The notes under the pieces were generated by a model. The model worked only from the letters and a program-made list of their open reading frames with translations, made no database searches and was not told where the DNA came from. From NCBI RefSeq assembly GCF_038396675.1, contig NC_088921.1, positions 62,538,501-62,602,500 of the forward strand: a stretch of DNA of 64,000 bases. Reading direction: 5' to 3'. Below, piece by piece: positions 34,433 through 45,808 of this stretch. This DNA is from Hydra vulgaris. Its lineage: Eukaryota; Cnidaria; Hydrozoa; Anthoathecata; Hydridae. How positions within the stretch are numbered: the stretch's first letter is position 1; each line of letters begins with the position of its first letter. Position numbers and translations under genes: made by a program.

Positions 34433-35722
34433 TTTAAAGATCTTTAGACAAAATAAAAATCTTTAGACAAAATTTCTTCTCTGACTAAATATATCTGGAA
34501 TGTGTTGAAACCATGAGGATTAAAGATGGTAATTTATTGATTTTTAAAACTGCTTTCAATCGTTTTTTGAAAGTTTCAATTCAATAAAGATATATTGATG
34601 TTAAGTACAGTTCAATGAGTTTGTAAGAAGATTTTCAAAAATGTATTTATATTTAAAAAAATTCAATATCTTTTTTGCAACTAATAATAATATTTAAAAA
34701 ACTGCGTCATTTCGCTTGTTTGAAATTTTATTTGAGATTTGTGTATGTTTTGATTGTGTGGAAATTTTTCTGCATTCCAAATAGATATTTGCAACTATTA
34801 CTGCGCTAATATTTAGATATTTTGGTGCTCAGAAGATACGGCTATAAAAAGAATCCATCTTATTTTAAAACGTTTTACTATTTTAAACGAAGTTAAATAA
34901 AAAATAAAAAAGGATGCCATTTTTAACTCGTTTTAAACGGTTTTTATGTCAACTTACTAGAAAGAGTGAAATAAAAACCTGAAGTAAAAAAAATTTCAAC
35001 AAAAAACTTCTAATAAAGAGCCGTGCCAGAAGTTTATTCTAGTCAGCTGAGTGGGTGGTGCACAAACAACCTACAAACAACCATACAAACAACCATACAA
35101 ACAACCATATAAACAACCATACAGCCTTAAAATGTTTTCATACTTGAAAAACTATTTGTTGATTCAACATACAAAAGAAGCCGAGTAAATTTGTTTAGTA
35201 CGTAATATTAAACAAATTATGTCGTACAACATATTATATATCAAACTCAAGAAACATTAAAAACTTAAAATTAAACATTAGATTAAAAGATTATTGTACA
35301 GAAACGATTTGATTCTTTAAATTTACTAAAATAAACAATAGATTTTAACTTCAGTAACAGAAACGTTAAAAAACTTACAAAAAGTCTAGAAAAACTTGTT
35401 TATATACCCTAACTAGTAAAAAAAAACTAAACATTTAAAAAAAGATACAAACACAAAAATATACAAGGTTAAATATCATGTCATATATACTATTAAAAAA
35501 CACACAGTGTTAATACTCTTTTAATGAGCAGAGCGCCTCAAGGTTTTATTGTACCAAATCACAGCTCGAAATAAATAAGAGCCAAGCAAACTTCAGCCAA
35601 CGTATAACCAAAGTATCAAACTCGTCTTAAAAAAAACTATGCAAAATATTTTGAAAACATATATTGCGAATAGTAACCGCCAGATAAATAATAATCTGAG
35701 CAAAAATAATTATAATGACCAT
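34433..35722. other. AT-rich spacer and NOL4-like 3' UTR
   Basis: No further gene is recognised. The part nearest 35722 must be the 3' UTR of the NOL4-like gene. An AATAAA on the minus strand overlaps the stop codon, and another lies at about 35535-35541, so the true poly-A site cannot be chosen. A 12-bp tandem repeat is listed separately. Confidence 0.45.
35058..35121. repeat. 12-bp tandem repeat (CATACAAACAAC)
   Basis: About five copies of CATACAAACAAC, with one T variant. Confidence 0.85.
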
Positions 35723-37251
35723 CTATTTATTCATCTGATGAATATCGAAATGTGTATACTCTCCATGCGAAGATGCGGAATGATCGTGGTAATGAGACTG
35801 TCTATTTATATCAGAAAAATGTGTTTGCTTAGATAAGTCTTGCACCAAAGGCGAATGATTAGGTGAAATCACAGGGTGATAACTATGAGGAGAAACAACA
35901 GAATGAAAGTTTTGTTGTTGATGTTGATGCCTGTTTTCATAATATGCTTGAGGTGAAGGACTATCAAAATTAAAAACAGTATAATTATTTAATTGGTTTT
36001 GTCTGGATTGCTGTCCAATATGATAACGAACCTGATGAGATTGTTGACGAGGCGAGTATAAAACTGTCTGTGAACGCTGGTTGCCTCCTGTAAATTGGGA
36101 ATGAAGCTTAGGTGACAATTGCGTTTTTGCGTATAGAGAAATGTTAGCTGAAGAGTGTTTAGGCGAAGGTGTATCAGCATAAAAATTCTCTTGCGTTATA
36201 CGCTTTTGATGTAAATCGTAAGGAATATCATCTGAACACGGAGATTGACTAGAGCTAGACATGTGGATTGAATGTATATTGCCGTATGTAGAGTTTCGCA
36301 ACTGTTGAGCCATGTTTGAATGGTGGGGTATGCGTTCACTATTCATATCAGAATGACGTTGCTGATGCGTTTCAAAACGCTCATAGTTATCTAGAGAAAT
36401 TGTTGTTGGTATAGGAGAGAAATTTCTATTATGCTGAACAGATGTGTATTGAAGACGCTTTGAATAAATGGGCGTCAAAATTTGAGATGCTTTATCTTTC
36501 GATATGTTCCTCTCAACACGAGATTTACTCGTTTCTGGAATGTATAAAATTTCACTCGCATTATTTTGATAAGAAGATTGTTTTACACCCAAGTGATTAT
36601 TAGATAACGCTTCTTCATTTAAACTTTCTGAAACGAGATAAACTTCATTTGCACTTGATTTAGAAGTAGTATCAGTTTGTGCTTCTACACTTTCATCTGA
36701 TTCGATGTTTGGCTCCAGGTGGTTTGGTTCCAAATATCTGCTTAATGTTGAAGAACTTTGTTTTTGATTAAACTTTTCCGAAATGTCACTTTTAACTTGT
36801 TCTATACTATCTGTATTGTCTGTTTTTTTGTGAGAAATTTCTTCATCAACAATAGTTTTATTAGAAGATAAGTCTTCAGAAAAATTAAATTTAGATGGAG
36901 AAATACGCTCACTTTTTGAACTATTACAAAGCGCTTTCGTTGGACTCGAACTAGAAAAAGGTTGCTTATTCAGTTCGAGTGATCCGAGTTGATCTGCTTT
37001 TCGTTTTAGTTCTGATATTGAAACAGACGAAACAAGCAATTCGCCGTGCGGACATCTGTTTTCCTCTTTTTTAATGGAATCAACTTTAGGCGAATGAACA
37101 TTTTTCAGAATACATTCTAATTCATCCGCAGAGCGATGCAAAAATGAAGCCGACTGTCTGTATCCATCAATTAACGCTTTGATTGAAATTATTTCAGCAT
37201 GTGTTAATTCGATATTTGAAGACGATGATACAAATGGTGGCGACATTGCGT
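35723..37251 (-). CDS. NOL4: NOL4-like protein, last exon
   Basis: Final exon, 1529 nt. The acceptor is TTTTTTTAG at 37252 upward; the codon for D is split with the previous exon (G/AC), then AMSPPFVSS follows. The first 40 residues hold the hallmark NOL4/NOL4L C-terminal motif: LTHAEIISIKALIDGYRQSA, then SFLHRSADELECIL (vertebrate LSPTEINAVRQLVAGYRESA and FLLRSADELENLI, from memory). Vertebrate NOL4 ends there; this protein continues about 450 residues, rich in S, Q, H, N and Y and probably disordered, to the stop at 35723. The longer open frame up to 37324 is intron read-through. The protein is nuclear and its molecular role is poorly known. Confidence 0.9.
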
Positions 37252-37346
37252 CTAAAAAAATTCTATAAACAGTTTTAAAAACATTAAACCGAAAATAATA
37301 AACTGAAGAAAAATATGCAAACATCAGTTTCTAAAATATACTTTAC

Positions 37347-37464
37347 CTTTTTTACCATATATGTTACTAAGAAACCCATTTTTTTGGCCATCTTTTTCTA
37401 TATCTAATCTTTGACGCTTAGCTGCTTCATGGCTTTCATTTTGACAAGCTTGAGCTAAGATATG
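37347..37464 (-). CDS. NOL4: NOL4-like protein, penultimate exon
   Basis: 118 nt, acceptor TTTTTTTTTCAG before 37464, donor GTAAAG at 37346-37341. It encodes HILAQACQNESHEAAKRQRL and then DIEKDGQKNGF. It matches the NOL4 segment ILASACESESRNAAKRMRLE. It starts in phase 0 and ends in phase 1, fitting its neighbours. The following intron is only 95 bp, while the preceding one is 8.3 kb and full of transposons. Confidence 0.9.
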
Positions 37465-39690
37465 CTGAAAAAAAAATTGTTTATTAGGTTTTTTAATACA
37501 TTATTTACAATTAAAAAAATGAATAAAAAAATGAATAATCAGAGAAGCATATAAGTAGTAGCAGAAAAAATGTTATTATTGTTAAATAATTAATTATACT
37601 TCTTGCTCTCGTTTAAAAGCAGGACAAACAACACTTAGTTAACCATAAATCAAATATTAGGAAGGGTGCCTTGGGAAGTTGAATTTAATAAATAAATAAA
37701 AACCTTAAAATTTTTCTTATCAAAAATAAAAGAATAATATTAGATAATAACTATATTTAAGATTAAAAAAAACTGAAGCTAATTTCTATATTAGTAAATG
37801 GTCTGATGATAATAACTGCAATGTGAAAAAAAAAAGTGAAATACACAAAACCACAAATTAAGAGTATACTGCACAAACTATTTAGTTTTTAGGAAACAGT
37901 TATTAACTAGGAAACAGTTATTAACTAGGAAACATTTATTAACTATAAAATAAATTCTCACTGTGAGCTAAAGACGGTTTTATGTCATGTCACTCAAATT
38001 TTTTTTTATTAAAATATTCAACTTATATCAATAGAAAAAAGCTTTTTTAAAACCTGAATAAAGTGCTCAGAGTCATAAATGGGGCAAAAGGGTAAAGTTG
38101 AAGTGATCTTAGCCCATTCAAGCATTTTATGTGCACGTTACAAAAAAAAATTATTCAAAAATTATTTGTTTTACAAAAACAAAAAGAGCGTTTATAAAAA
38201 CGGAAAAAAAAGTAAATAAAAAAAAGTAAAAAAGTAAATGAGGCAAAGGATAAATTGAGGCGGCCTAAGCCCATTTAAACGTTTTAGATGCCTGTTACAA
38301 AAAAAAAGTTAATAAATTTAAGCAAAATTTAAAACAACAGAAAAAGTTTGCAATATTTACAATATTAATGTATATACGGTACATTATCTAACAAAAACTC
38401 TTCTTCCTACTCTAGAAGAAGAGTTTTTGTTAAAATGTTGTAAAAACTAATGCTGCATTAAACTCTTTTTTATTAAAATTAACTACAGTCACTCTTGATG
38501 TTGAGTATACTCTTCTACACAATTAAATCTATTCCATGTAGATTTAAATTTGGAAAGAAGTCTCCACATTGCTCAGCAAACTCACTGTAAACTGTGTAGA
38601 TACCTTTGCCCCATTTGTGACACCATTTTTTTCGACTGCATAATTTTATAGAACAAATATTCTTAAATGAAAATTTTGTAACTTGCATCTATAATGCTTA
38701 AATGAGCTTAGACATTCCAGTTTTTTCCATTGGCTAATTAATCTGCACAAAATATTCTATTAAACAGTAAAATTGAGTTCTGATCTAGATTTGCATTAAA
38801 GCCAGATTTTTTAGAAAAACATAAGCAAAACAAGTATGTTCGATTATTATTGTAGTCTTCTTCAAGATACATTCACGAATATATATCACAATATTTAGCA
38901 GATATAGTTGCTTTAGATTTTCAAAAAATGTACAAAAAATGTGAGGCCAAGTGAGACAGTTTCTTCCATAATTGAAGATTCTAGAACTTCAGTACTAAAG
39001 CTGCTTTCAAACTCACTTTCTGATTGGCTATGATCTTTATTTAACCATTATATGAAAATCTTTATTTACACAATTTACATTACTTTTGACTACTTCATAT
39101 TGGCATTAAAAAGTGTCAAATTTTTCTAACTTGGTTCTAATATTGATACAACTACATCATAATGCTATTATATATTAAAACATTATGTAAAGAAATACTT
39201 CAGCTTTTTTGAAGAAACTAATGAAATATGTTTAATGTAATTTAGTATAAGATAATGTGTTATAGTAGAGGCGCACACAATTTTCAATATAATTTTTATA
39301 CTTGGGAAAAAAAATTCTTTGACTGTTTGCTTTCTCGCGTAACTATTTTATTCAATTATAGAAAAAATAAATTAAATCAACATTAAACATTACCACAAAA
39401 TCACTAATGGATAACATGTACTCATAGCTAGTATATAATACTATTATAAAAAAGCATATATACTCATAAATAAAAAATTGACTTTTTCAATTCTCCACAA
39501 AATCAATAAACTTTTGCCAATTGATTTTTATTAAAGGTGAAATTTTTTAAATATTTTAATGTTCAACTTTTATTTTGCTACTATGTATTGTTTTATTTTG
39601 TTCACCTGTACTGCATTTTGTTTTAATTTGTAACTGCAGTTTTTTATTGCATATTTATTTTATAAAATTGTTTTAACTCTCTCTATATAT
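37465..39690. other. NOL4-like intron, first part, no repeats identified
   Basis: AT-rich intron without a recognised gene, except for the foldback at 38389-38432. Small direct repeats TAGGAAACAGTTATTAAC occur three times at 37889-37941. A degenerate phrase (GGGGCAAAAGGGTAAAGTTGAAG and a variant) recurs at 38080 and 38231. Confidence 0.45.
38389..38432. repeat. Perfect foldback hairpin, 17-bp arms
   Basis: Arms 38389-38405 and 38416-38432 are exact reverse complements with a 10-nt loop. It lies in the NOL4-like intron. Confidence 0.88.
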
Positions 39691-39892
39691 AATATTAAGG
39701 GTGTCCCGGAAAACATTGTTTCATTATCCAGCCAAATATCGAATACCCGAGAAATTAAAAATATCCAGCCGGATATCTGGCCAGATAATGTAATTCAAAT
39801 CCTAAAATATATATGTTATAATGACAAAATACTACCGTGATAAACCTTTTCAAAATTAATAACAGCTGTGATTTCACATCAATACACATTCC

Positions 39893-39958
39893 ATATGGAA
39901 AGCAGAAAAGCAGGGGATGTAATAACTATTACATACCCTGCTTTTCTGCTTTCCATAT
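39893..39958. repeat. Foldback hairpin, 31-bp arms, one mismatch
   Basis: Arms 39893-39923 and 39928-39958 pair over 31 bp with a single mismatch and a 4-nt loop AACT. This is the longest short-loop hairpin in the window. Confidence 0.92.
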
Positions 39959-40024
39959 ATATATTTTTATATATCAGAAATATAAAAATATATATTTTTA
40001 TATTTCCAAAATATAAAAATATAT

Positions 40025-40185
40025 ACTGGAAATATCTGGTATATATTTAAAATATATACTGCAAATATCTGGTATATATTTAAAATATATACCAGAAATA
40101 TCTAGTATATTTTTCAAATATATACCGGAAATATCTAGAATATATTTCAAATATATACCAGAAATATCCAGTATATAAAAAAACA
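40025..40185. repeat. 33-bp minisatellite
   Basis: About 4.7 units of RGAAATATCTGGTATATATTT plus AAAATATATACC, drifting between copies. On the minus strand the period of 11 codons gives the pseudo-protein repeat ILDISGIYLKY, which I regard as incidental. Confidence 0.85.
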
Positions 40186-40424
40186 AAGAAAATTATTTGC
40201 CAGCCAATTATCGGATACTGAATAATACTCCTATCTGTCCCGGATAGTTTATCAGGGACACCCCTATACAATATAAACAAAATATATATACACACATACA
40301 TACAGTAGCAAGAAAAAAATTGTGGATAGGGTTAAAAAATTTGAATTTTACCAATATTTCAGCAAATACTTTACTAAAGCCAACATACTATATACCAATT
40401 AAAAGGATTTTATGTTTACTACTA

Positions 40425-41295
40425 TGTTTTGAATATTGATAATGTATTCAAAATAAAAGATAACGCTTTCGATGAGCTCAAAAATTTGTGGATGAAGCGT
40501 TTGTATTTCAAAAAGTACAAATTCTTGAAGATATATGATCAAACTTTATTAGAAATGCAAAATTACTATTTTGTAAAAATCTTTACAATCAAGAACAGCT
40601 TTACATCTACGAAGCATAAAGTCAACTAAATTACTGCAAACATCAATTGCAATTAACTGCAATACTTCTTAGATTTTTCAGAATCAATTAATATGATTTG
40701 TAAGCTTGTTGTGTAATATTTGTCGGTACACATGTTTCCATGAATAATCAATGGCATCTAATCACAACTAAACCAGTTGATTTGGATATCAACTTCAAAA
40801 CACAAACTTTACTCTTTTTAAAGAACTTGTGAACTGATTGGCCTGTGCTTGGGATCATTTTCCTGACATATTTTCCTGTATATTTCCTCCACTTTAGATG
40901 CTGTGATACTAATTCTTCTCAGGCGTTTTCAGTTTTTCAAAGATATAAATGGCTTTTAGACTTGATGTCTTCCAAACACATTTGCACAACATAAACAACA
41001 TTTTCTAGTAAATATACTACAATTTCATTCTATAAAAACGTTTCATTTGTTTATTTAAATCAATAGTTGTCAAATCAGGTTTTTTGTTGCTTCTTATCTT
41101 GTCGATGTTGTTTTATGTGGTCGTCCTAAATGCTTTCGAATCTTTGTGGATCCAGTAAGTTCATATCTCTTCATAATTTATCTATCGGTAGACTTATCAG
41201 CTCCATAAAATTGTGCTGTCTTATGAAACAAATTTCCATTGAACTGATCTCATTATCAACTTTTTAAATGAAGATTTTTTATACCCCGTTACCTC
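40425..41295 (-). pseudogene. Tc1-like transposase relic
   Basis: Minus-strand pieces in order: YELTGSTKIRKHLGRPHKTT (about 41100-41170, the helix-turn-helix linker with GRPRKTT motif); KPFISLKN (about 40935-40960); QENDPKHRPISSQ (about 40840-40880, QxNDPKHT second-D motif); and a C-terminal tail near 40430. Shorter than a full Tc1 gene, so internally deleted, with stops. It is clearly distinct from the Tc1 at 57430. Confidence 0.7.
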
Positions 41296-41549
41296 AATCA
41301 CTTATAAATGAAGCTTATTAACTACACAGGACAACAAATTTAAACTTTTGTTGTGTAACAAAACAAAAATTATTTTTTTCTGGTGCAGTTTTTAATGCTG
41401 AGTTTAAATATGATATTGAAATCGCTATGTAAGCTCTAGTTTTTATGCAATGTATCGATACAATTTATTATATTTATGCATGTTTTATACATAGATTACA
41501 ATAGAAAACATTTAGTCATTTCATGTCAGATACTCAAGGGCATTTATAT

Positions 41550-42990
41550 GCTCACTTGTACACAGCTTCTGGACATTCTCTTGTTACTGTCAAACAGTAA
41601 TCTGCCATCATTGAGGTGCTCTATCAACCCTGGTATTGCTTTTCCGTCTCAACCATCTTCTGATGAAAGCATTCATTATGCTTGCTGCTCACATCTGCAC
41701 AGTTGGAAGGGAAAAAGTCCAGATGACTGTGTAAAAAGTGTAGCTTTAATGAAGACAGTCTTCTCATCTCCTTCAAGGGTGTTATCAAACTGAATATCCA
41801 CCATTAGCTTGCGTATTTGTGGACCTACAAATTCACCTTCCTGATTTTCTCCAGACTTAACATAGGAAACTTGGAAATCAAATATTTAAATGCTGTACCG
41901 CCTCGATTGCCTTTACCACATCACCTTTAAAAAAGTTGTCATTAGGCCGAGTTTTATATGTTGAGGTAGAACGAGAATTTTACTGCGCTCAACAAGTGCG
42001 ACATGAATCACATTCTTGACACCAAGTTCTAAGGATTGTCTCTTAGGCCATGTTTAATGTAATGATCCGTCCTCGCTCAACTATCCCACCTACAGAGAAA
42101 GCAAAAGAACTTTGTATAACCGAGCTTCAATCTAGAATAAGTGCTACAACATTTAAGCCACCACAAATCTGCCACTGATGTTATTCATACTTGATCTTGA
42201 CTAGAACAAGCTTCATATTTACATATGTTTCCTTCAATCCAGCTGAATGAGCAATGGGAACTGATGGTAGAGTGTTTCCATTGTGTAGGAGTACAGCCTT
42301 GAGACTTGTCTTTGATGAGTCTATAAATAGTCTCCATTCTTTATTAGCATACTGAATCTTTAGTTCATCCATCAAATCAGCCACATTATGACAATAGACA
42401 ACTTGTTCTGCCATTGAAAAATATAGTTTAAACTGACTGTGTGTGCTGCAAAATAAACTTATTCTAACATCATCTAGAAGTAGATTCCACTGTTACAATC
42501 TGGATCCTAATAGCTCAGCCTTGCTCTTAGATAGTCCTAAATCCCAAACCAGATCATTAAGTTCTGTTGATGACTCTGAAGCTTCTACCTTGTGATTAGC
42601 ATCATCAACATCACTGAACTCAGTCAGTATGTTGGTTGGTGGGTATGGCACAGGAAGATCTTCACCATGGGGCACTGGTCTTAAGGCACTTGGAATTTTG
42701 GATATTGCATTGATTTTGTCCTCTTCTTTGTAATGCCATGATCTATGGAGGGTATCACGCAAAAGTAACAGTTGGTAACATGATCAGTTGGTTCCCTCCA
42801 AATCATGGGTACCGCAAATGGCATGACTTGTCTTTTGCCATGTAACCAATTAAAAAGCCCTGCACTACAAGAAGTACAAAAATGTGAGGCCAAGGGTTGT
42901 TCTTGATCACCAACTTACAACCAAGGTACAAATGGTAATCATTCTTGATCGCTGGTGTAATACATTTCTGTGAAACCAATGTCACTTAGT
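41550..42990 (-). pseudogene. Relic of a dispersed repeat ORF of unknown class
   Basis: Minus-strand motifs in order: LNDLVWDLGLSKSKAELLGS (about 42495-42560); AEQVVYCHNVADLMDELKI then EWRLFIDSSKTSLKAVLLHN and PIAHSAGLKETY (42230-42410); a CxLC/WDSxAR-like patch (about 42030-42090); and LHSHLDFFPSNCADVSSKH plus EKQYQG (about 41640-41720). I recall this order of motifs from a large family of uncharacterised repeated proteins in arthropods and cnidarians, but I cannot name its transposon superfamily. Many frameshifts. It lies inside the Tc1 element. Confidence 0.6.
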
Positions 42991-43546
42991 CACAAACATA
43001 ACAGAGCGATTCCAGATTATTGACACACTTTCTTGGCATGTTTGATTAAAATTAATTAAATAATGTCACTATAATTTATAATAAAATCTAAAACAAATAG
43101 ATAAAACAGTTAAACTGCATGAAAAACATGAAATAAAAAACAGGATTAAAGAAGAAGTCAACACATTTAATAAAAAACCATAAAATCAATCAACAAGACC
43201 TTTGATTTGTATTCAAACTCTTGAGTTAGTATATTTTCTCTATTGACCAGTGTTATTTCCACAAAGTATTTGATTATAATATTAATAAACTAGAAACTTT
43301 TAAGAAAAAATGTGGAAAGCTTCAGTATGTCCACAAATTTTTGAGCTCATTAAAAATCATTAATTTTCAAATCAATTAAAGTATGTTAATTAAATTTTCA
43401 ATGTTTATTCAAAATATAAAAGTAAACAGGAAAATTATTTAATTGGATATATACAATGTTGGATTTAGTGAAGTGTTGAAATATTAGTAAAATTCAATTA
43501 TAGAAATAAAATTTTGCCTGTTCGCAAATATTTGAATGCTACTGTA

Positions 43547-45772
43547 TGTGTTTTATTTAATTACAGCAATAAATATCTGCACTTTCCACAGTAGAGCAAC
43601 ACAAAGATAAAACTTTTTCAAAGAATCAAAAAGTTCAAAACATATCCTGGTTATATACCTTAAATAAAAAATATTATTTTAGGTTTTAATTTTTTAGAAA
43701 GTAAAGATTTTAATTTTAAGTAACATAATAAAATCTGAAAATAAAAATCATTTTGATTTCAAAACTTTTTGGAGTTACATTGAAAAAAAAAAACTCTTAA
43801 ATTTTATCTAAAATATTTTTTGTTAAGGAGTTATGTTATTCAAATCACTCTTTTTCATTCCTTTGCTCACATAGCAACCACCACTCACATTGTCTGCTAG
43901 AAATTCTTAGACTAGACAAATAATTCTTTCAGAACAGTTATGTTATGCACAGGATATTTAACACAAAATCTTTGAAAATTTTTAAGCTGAGTATCTACAA
44001 ATTTCCCATCAGGAATCCATAACTTCTTGCATACTAAGATTATGAGAAAAGATACCAGCTGTTTTTTTCCAACTAACTCATGCAAATGAGTGTTCTTGTC
44101 AATAATAGTGTCATCTTGGGTTTCTTTATTTTAAGTAAGATGCATCCTCTAAATAGGGAAACTTATTAAGTTCCTGAATCATTAAGAATTATTCTTCATT
44201 AGTTAAATCTTGATCTGTGAGTGACACAATAAATTTTCATGTATGTCTACAAAGAGAATTTTTCAGACTTTTTGTTTTCTTTCACTATGTTTTAGACTAT
44301 AGTTATAGTATTGATATTATTAGATGGTGCCTGTGGTATGATGGATGATTTCAGAAAACAAAGTAAAATATTGCTACATAAGGTGCAACTTTGTTGATAA
44401 AAAAAGTTTGGTAGTTTATTACCCAGATAGAAAGAACCTAGTTTTCAATCTTAGTCTGTTATGACCTTGGAATAAGTATTCAGGGTAGTGGCCCGTTTCA
44501 TAGGTATTCTTTAGCTTCTTGTGCAATTTGAAAATTTTCAGACCAATATATTTAAAATTTACAAACAGTTGCTTTTGATGCCTTAATTTTTCCTGTTAGT
44601 GTTCACTCATAATGATTTATTTGTCCATCATATATGTGTTAACAACAAAGTCACATAATGTAATTCCCAATAATGTAACCACTAATAAATTGAATTTCTA
44701 CATTATATGCAGTATTGGATGCAGTCGGCAAAAATAAGAACAAAATATTATCATTTTCAATTTCAGTATCTTTCAGTACATTTTTTATTTGTTTTGCCTG
44801 ATCTTTGCTTTGTGATGAATTTGCTCGGAAGACTCTAAACATAACATCATTAATATTATCATACTCAGGAACTGTCAAGCTGAAAATTTGTTTATTCCAA
44901 GAAATTTGTTTCTTACATTTTAATATCTTTCTACTTCCTCCATTTTTTCAACCTTATGTCTGATGGTCCAACTGCACATATTACTTTCTTGGCAAGGCAT
45001 TTTTTAATAACTATCTCAAATTTTGTGCCAGGAAGTTAACTTAATTAGCAGATATCCCCCTTTCTGCATTGAGCAAATAAAATTGGATTTTATTTACTTA
45101 CACCTTAATTGCTTTGAGGATACATAATATTTGATAATATGGCAATATCTTCTTAAAATATTTTTGTTTAAAATTTTTTTTAAATATTTTAAAAAACCAT
45201 TTGTCAGCAACTGTGATTTGGGAAGCTCTAAAATGGATTAGCTCAGAAAATATAGCGGTTTCTTGGGTTTTTGCCACATTATTAACTTTTTTTTTAACCA
45301 TTCAAGTTCCTTTTTTTACAGCTTTCTCTTCTGCATTGTTTATTGTTTACTTCCTCATTGTTATTTATTTATATATAAAAAAAAAAACTTTATTGTATTG
45401 TTTTTGACTTTTTTTCAACTTTAAGAAATGCAAAAAACCATTGAAAAATGCATAGTCGACTGCTTTTTTCAGTTTTTACACCTAAAACTTTTAAGACTCT
45501 TTTAACCCTTGTTTTGGTAAAACTACTTCTTTTTACATATAAAACCAGGATACATTCTTAACTAAAGTGATACTTTGGGATGCCTTATTCCATATTCAAA
45601 CCTGTATATAACAATATTAAATATCATTACTTAAAAAATATTTTTCAAAGTAATTTTTTTGTTGGGGTAATAGTAAAAAAGCTAACCAATATGACTAAAG
45701 AAAGTGAAAATAACATACTGAACTCAGTAGAAAAAAAATTTCAATATTTCTCTATTGTTTAAATCCACTTAC
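43547..45772. other. NOL4-like intron, AT-rich, no assigned repeats
   Basis: No recognisable gene. A minus-strand open frame at 44651-44878 and a plus-strand one at 45580-45762 have no motif I can place. Confidence 0.4.
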
Positions 45773-45808
45773 GCTTATTTCTGGAGGATGGGTAGCAGGT
45801 TGATACAA
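45773..45808 (-). CDS. NOL4: NOL4-like protein, 36-nt microexon
   Basis: The acceptor TTTATTTAG ends at 45809; the donor GTAAGT starts at 45772. The 36 nt encode LYQPATHPPEIS in phase 0 on both sides. Joined to its neighbours it reads SKPT-LYQPATHPPEIS-HILAQACQNES. It fills the place of PxPxHLTSAVAE between the basic RTYLKSCRR region and the ILA-AC-E block of vertebrate NOL4. Called from splice signals, phase and homology; transcript support is not available here. Confidence 0.78.

Larger units (their letters stand above)
39699..40263. mobile_element. MITE-like element containing a 33-bp minisatellite
   Basis: The ends are GGGTGTCCCGGAAAAC and, reversed, GGGTGTCCCTGATAAAC. Subterminal stretches such as AATTATCGGATA and AATATCGAATA are loosely related. 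The interior holds a foldback (39893-39958) and a minisatellite (40025-40185). No coding capacity. The target duplication is unclear. Confidence 0.55.
40303..43544 (-). mobile_element. Tc1-type element with TIRs over 120 bp, in a NOL4-like intron
   Basis: The left end is CAGTAGCAAGAAAAAAATTG; the reversed right end is CAGTAGCATTCAAATATTTG. Similarity is patchy at first, then strong through GAATTTTACCAATATTTC / GAATTTTACTAATATTTC and the following 60 bp. It is flanked by TA (40301-40302 and 43545-43546). It holds a decayed Tc1 transposase (40425-41295, minus) and a second unrelated relic ORF (41550-42990), which makes it twice the usual Tc1 length. Confidence 0.8.

Noticed and set aside
37252..37324. 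NOL4-like last exon starting at the ATG at 37324
   Set aside because: The first 24 residues are read-through of a 95-bp intron. The acceptor at 37252 and the phase-1 donor at 37346 give the homologous protein.
43800..45100. Minus-strand coding relic with open frame 44651-44878
   Set aside because: No motif recognised, and AT-rich chance frames of this size are common here.
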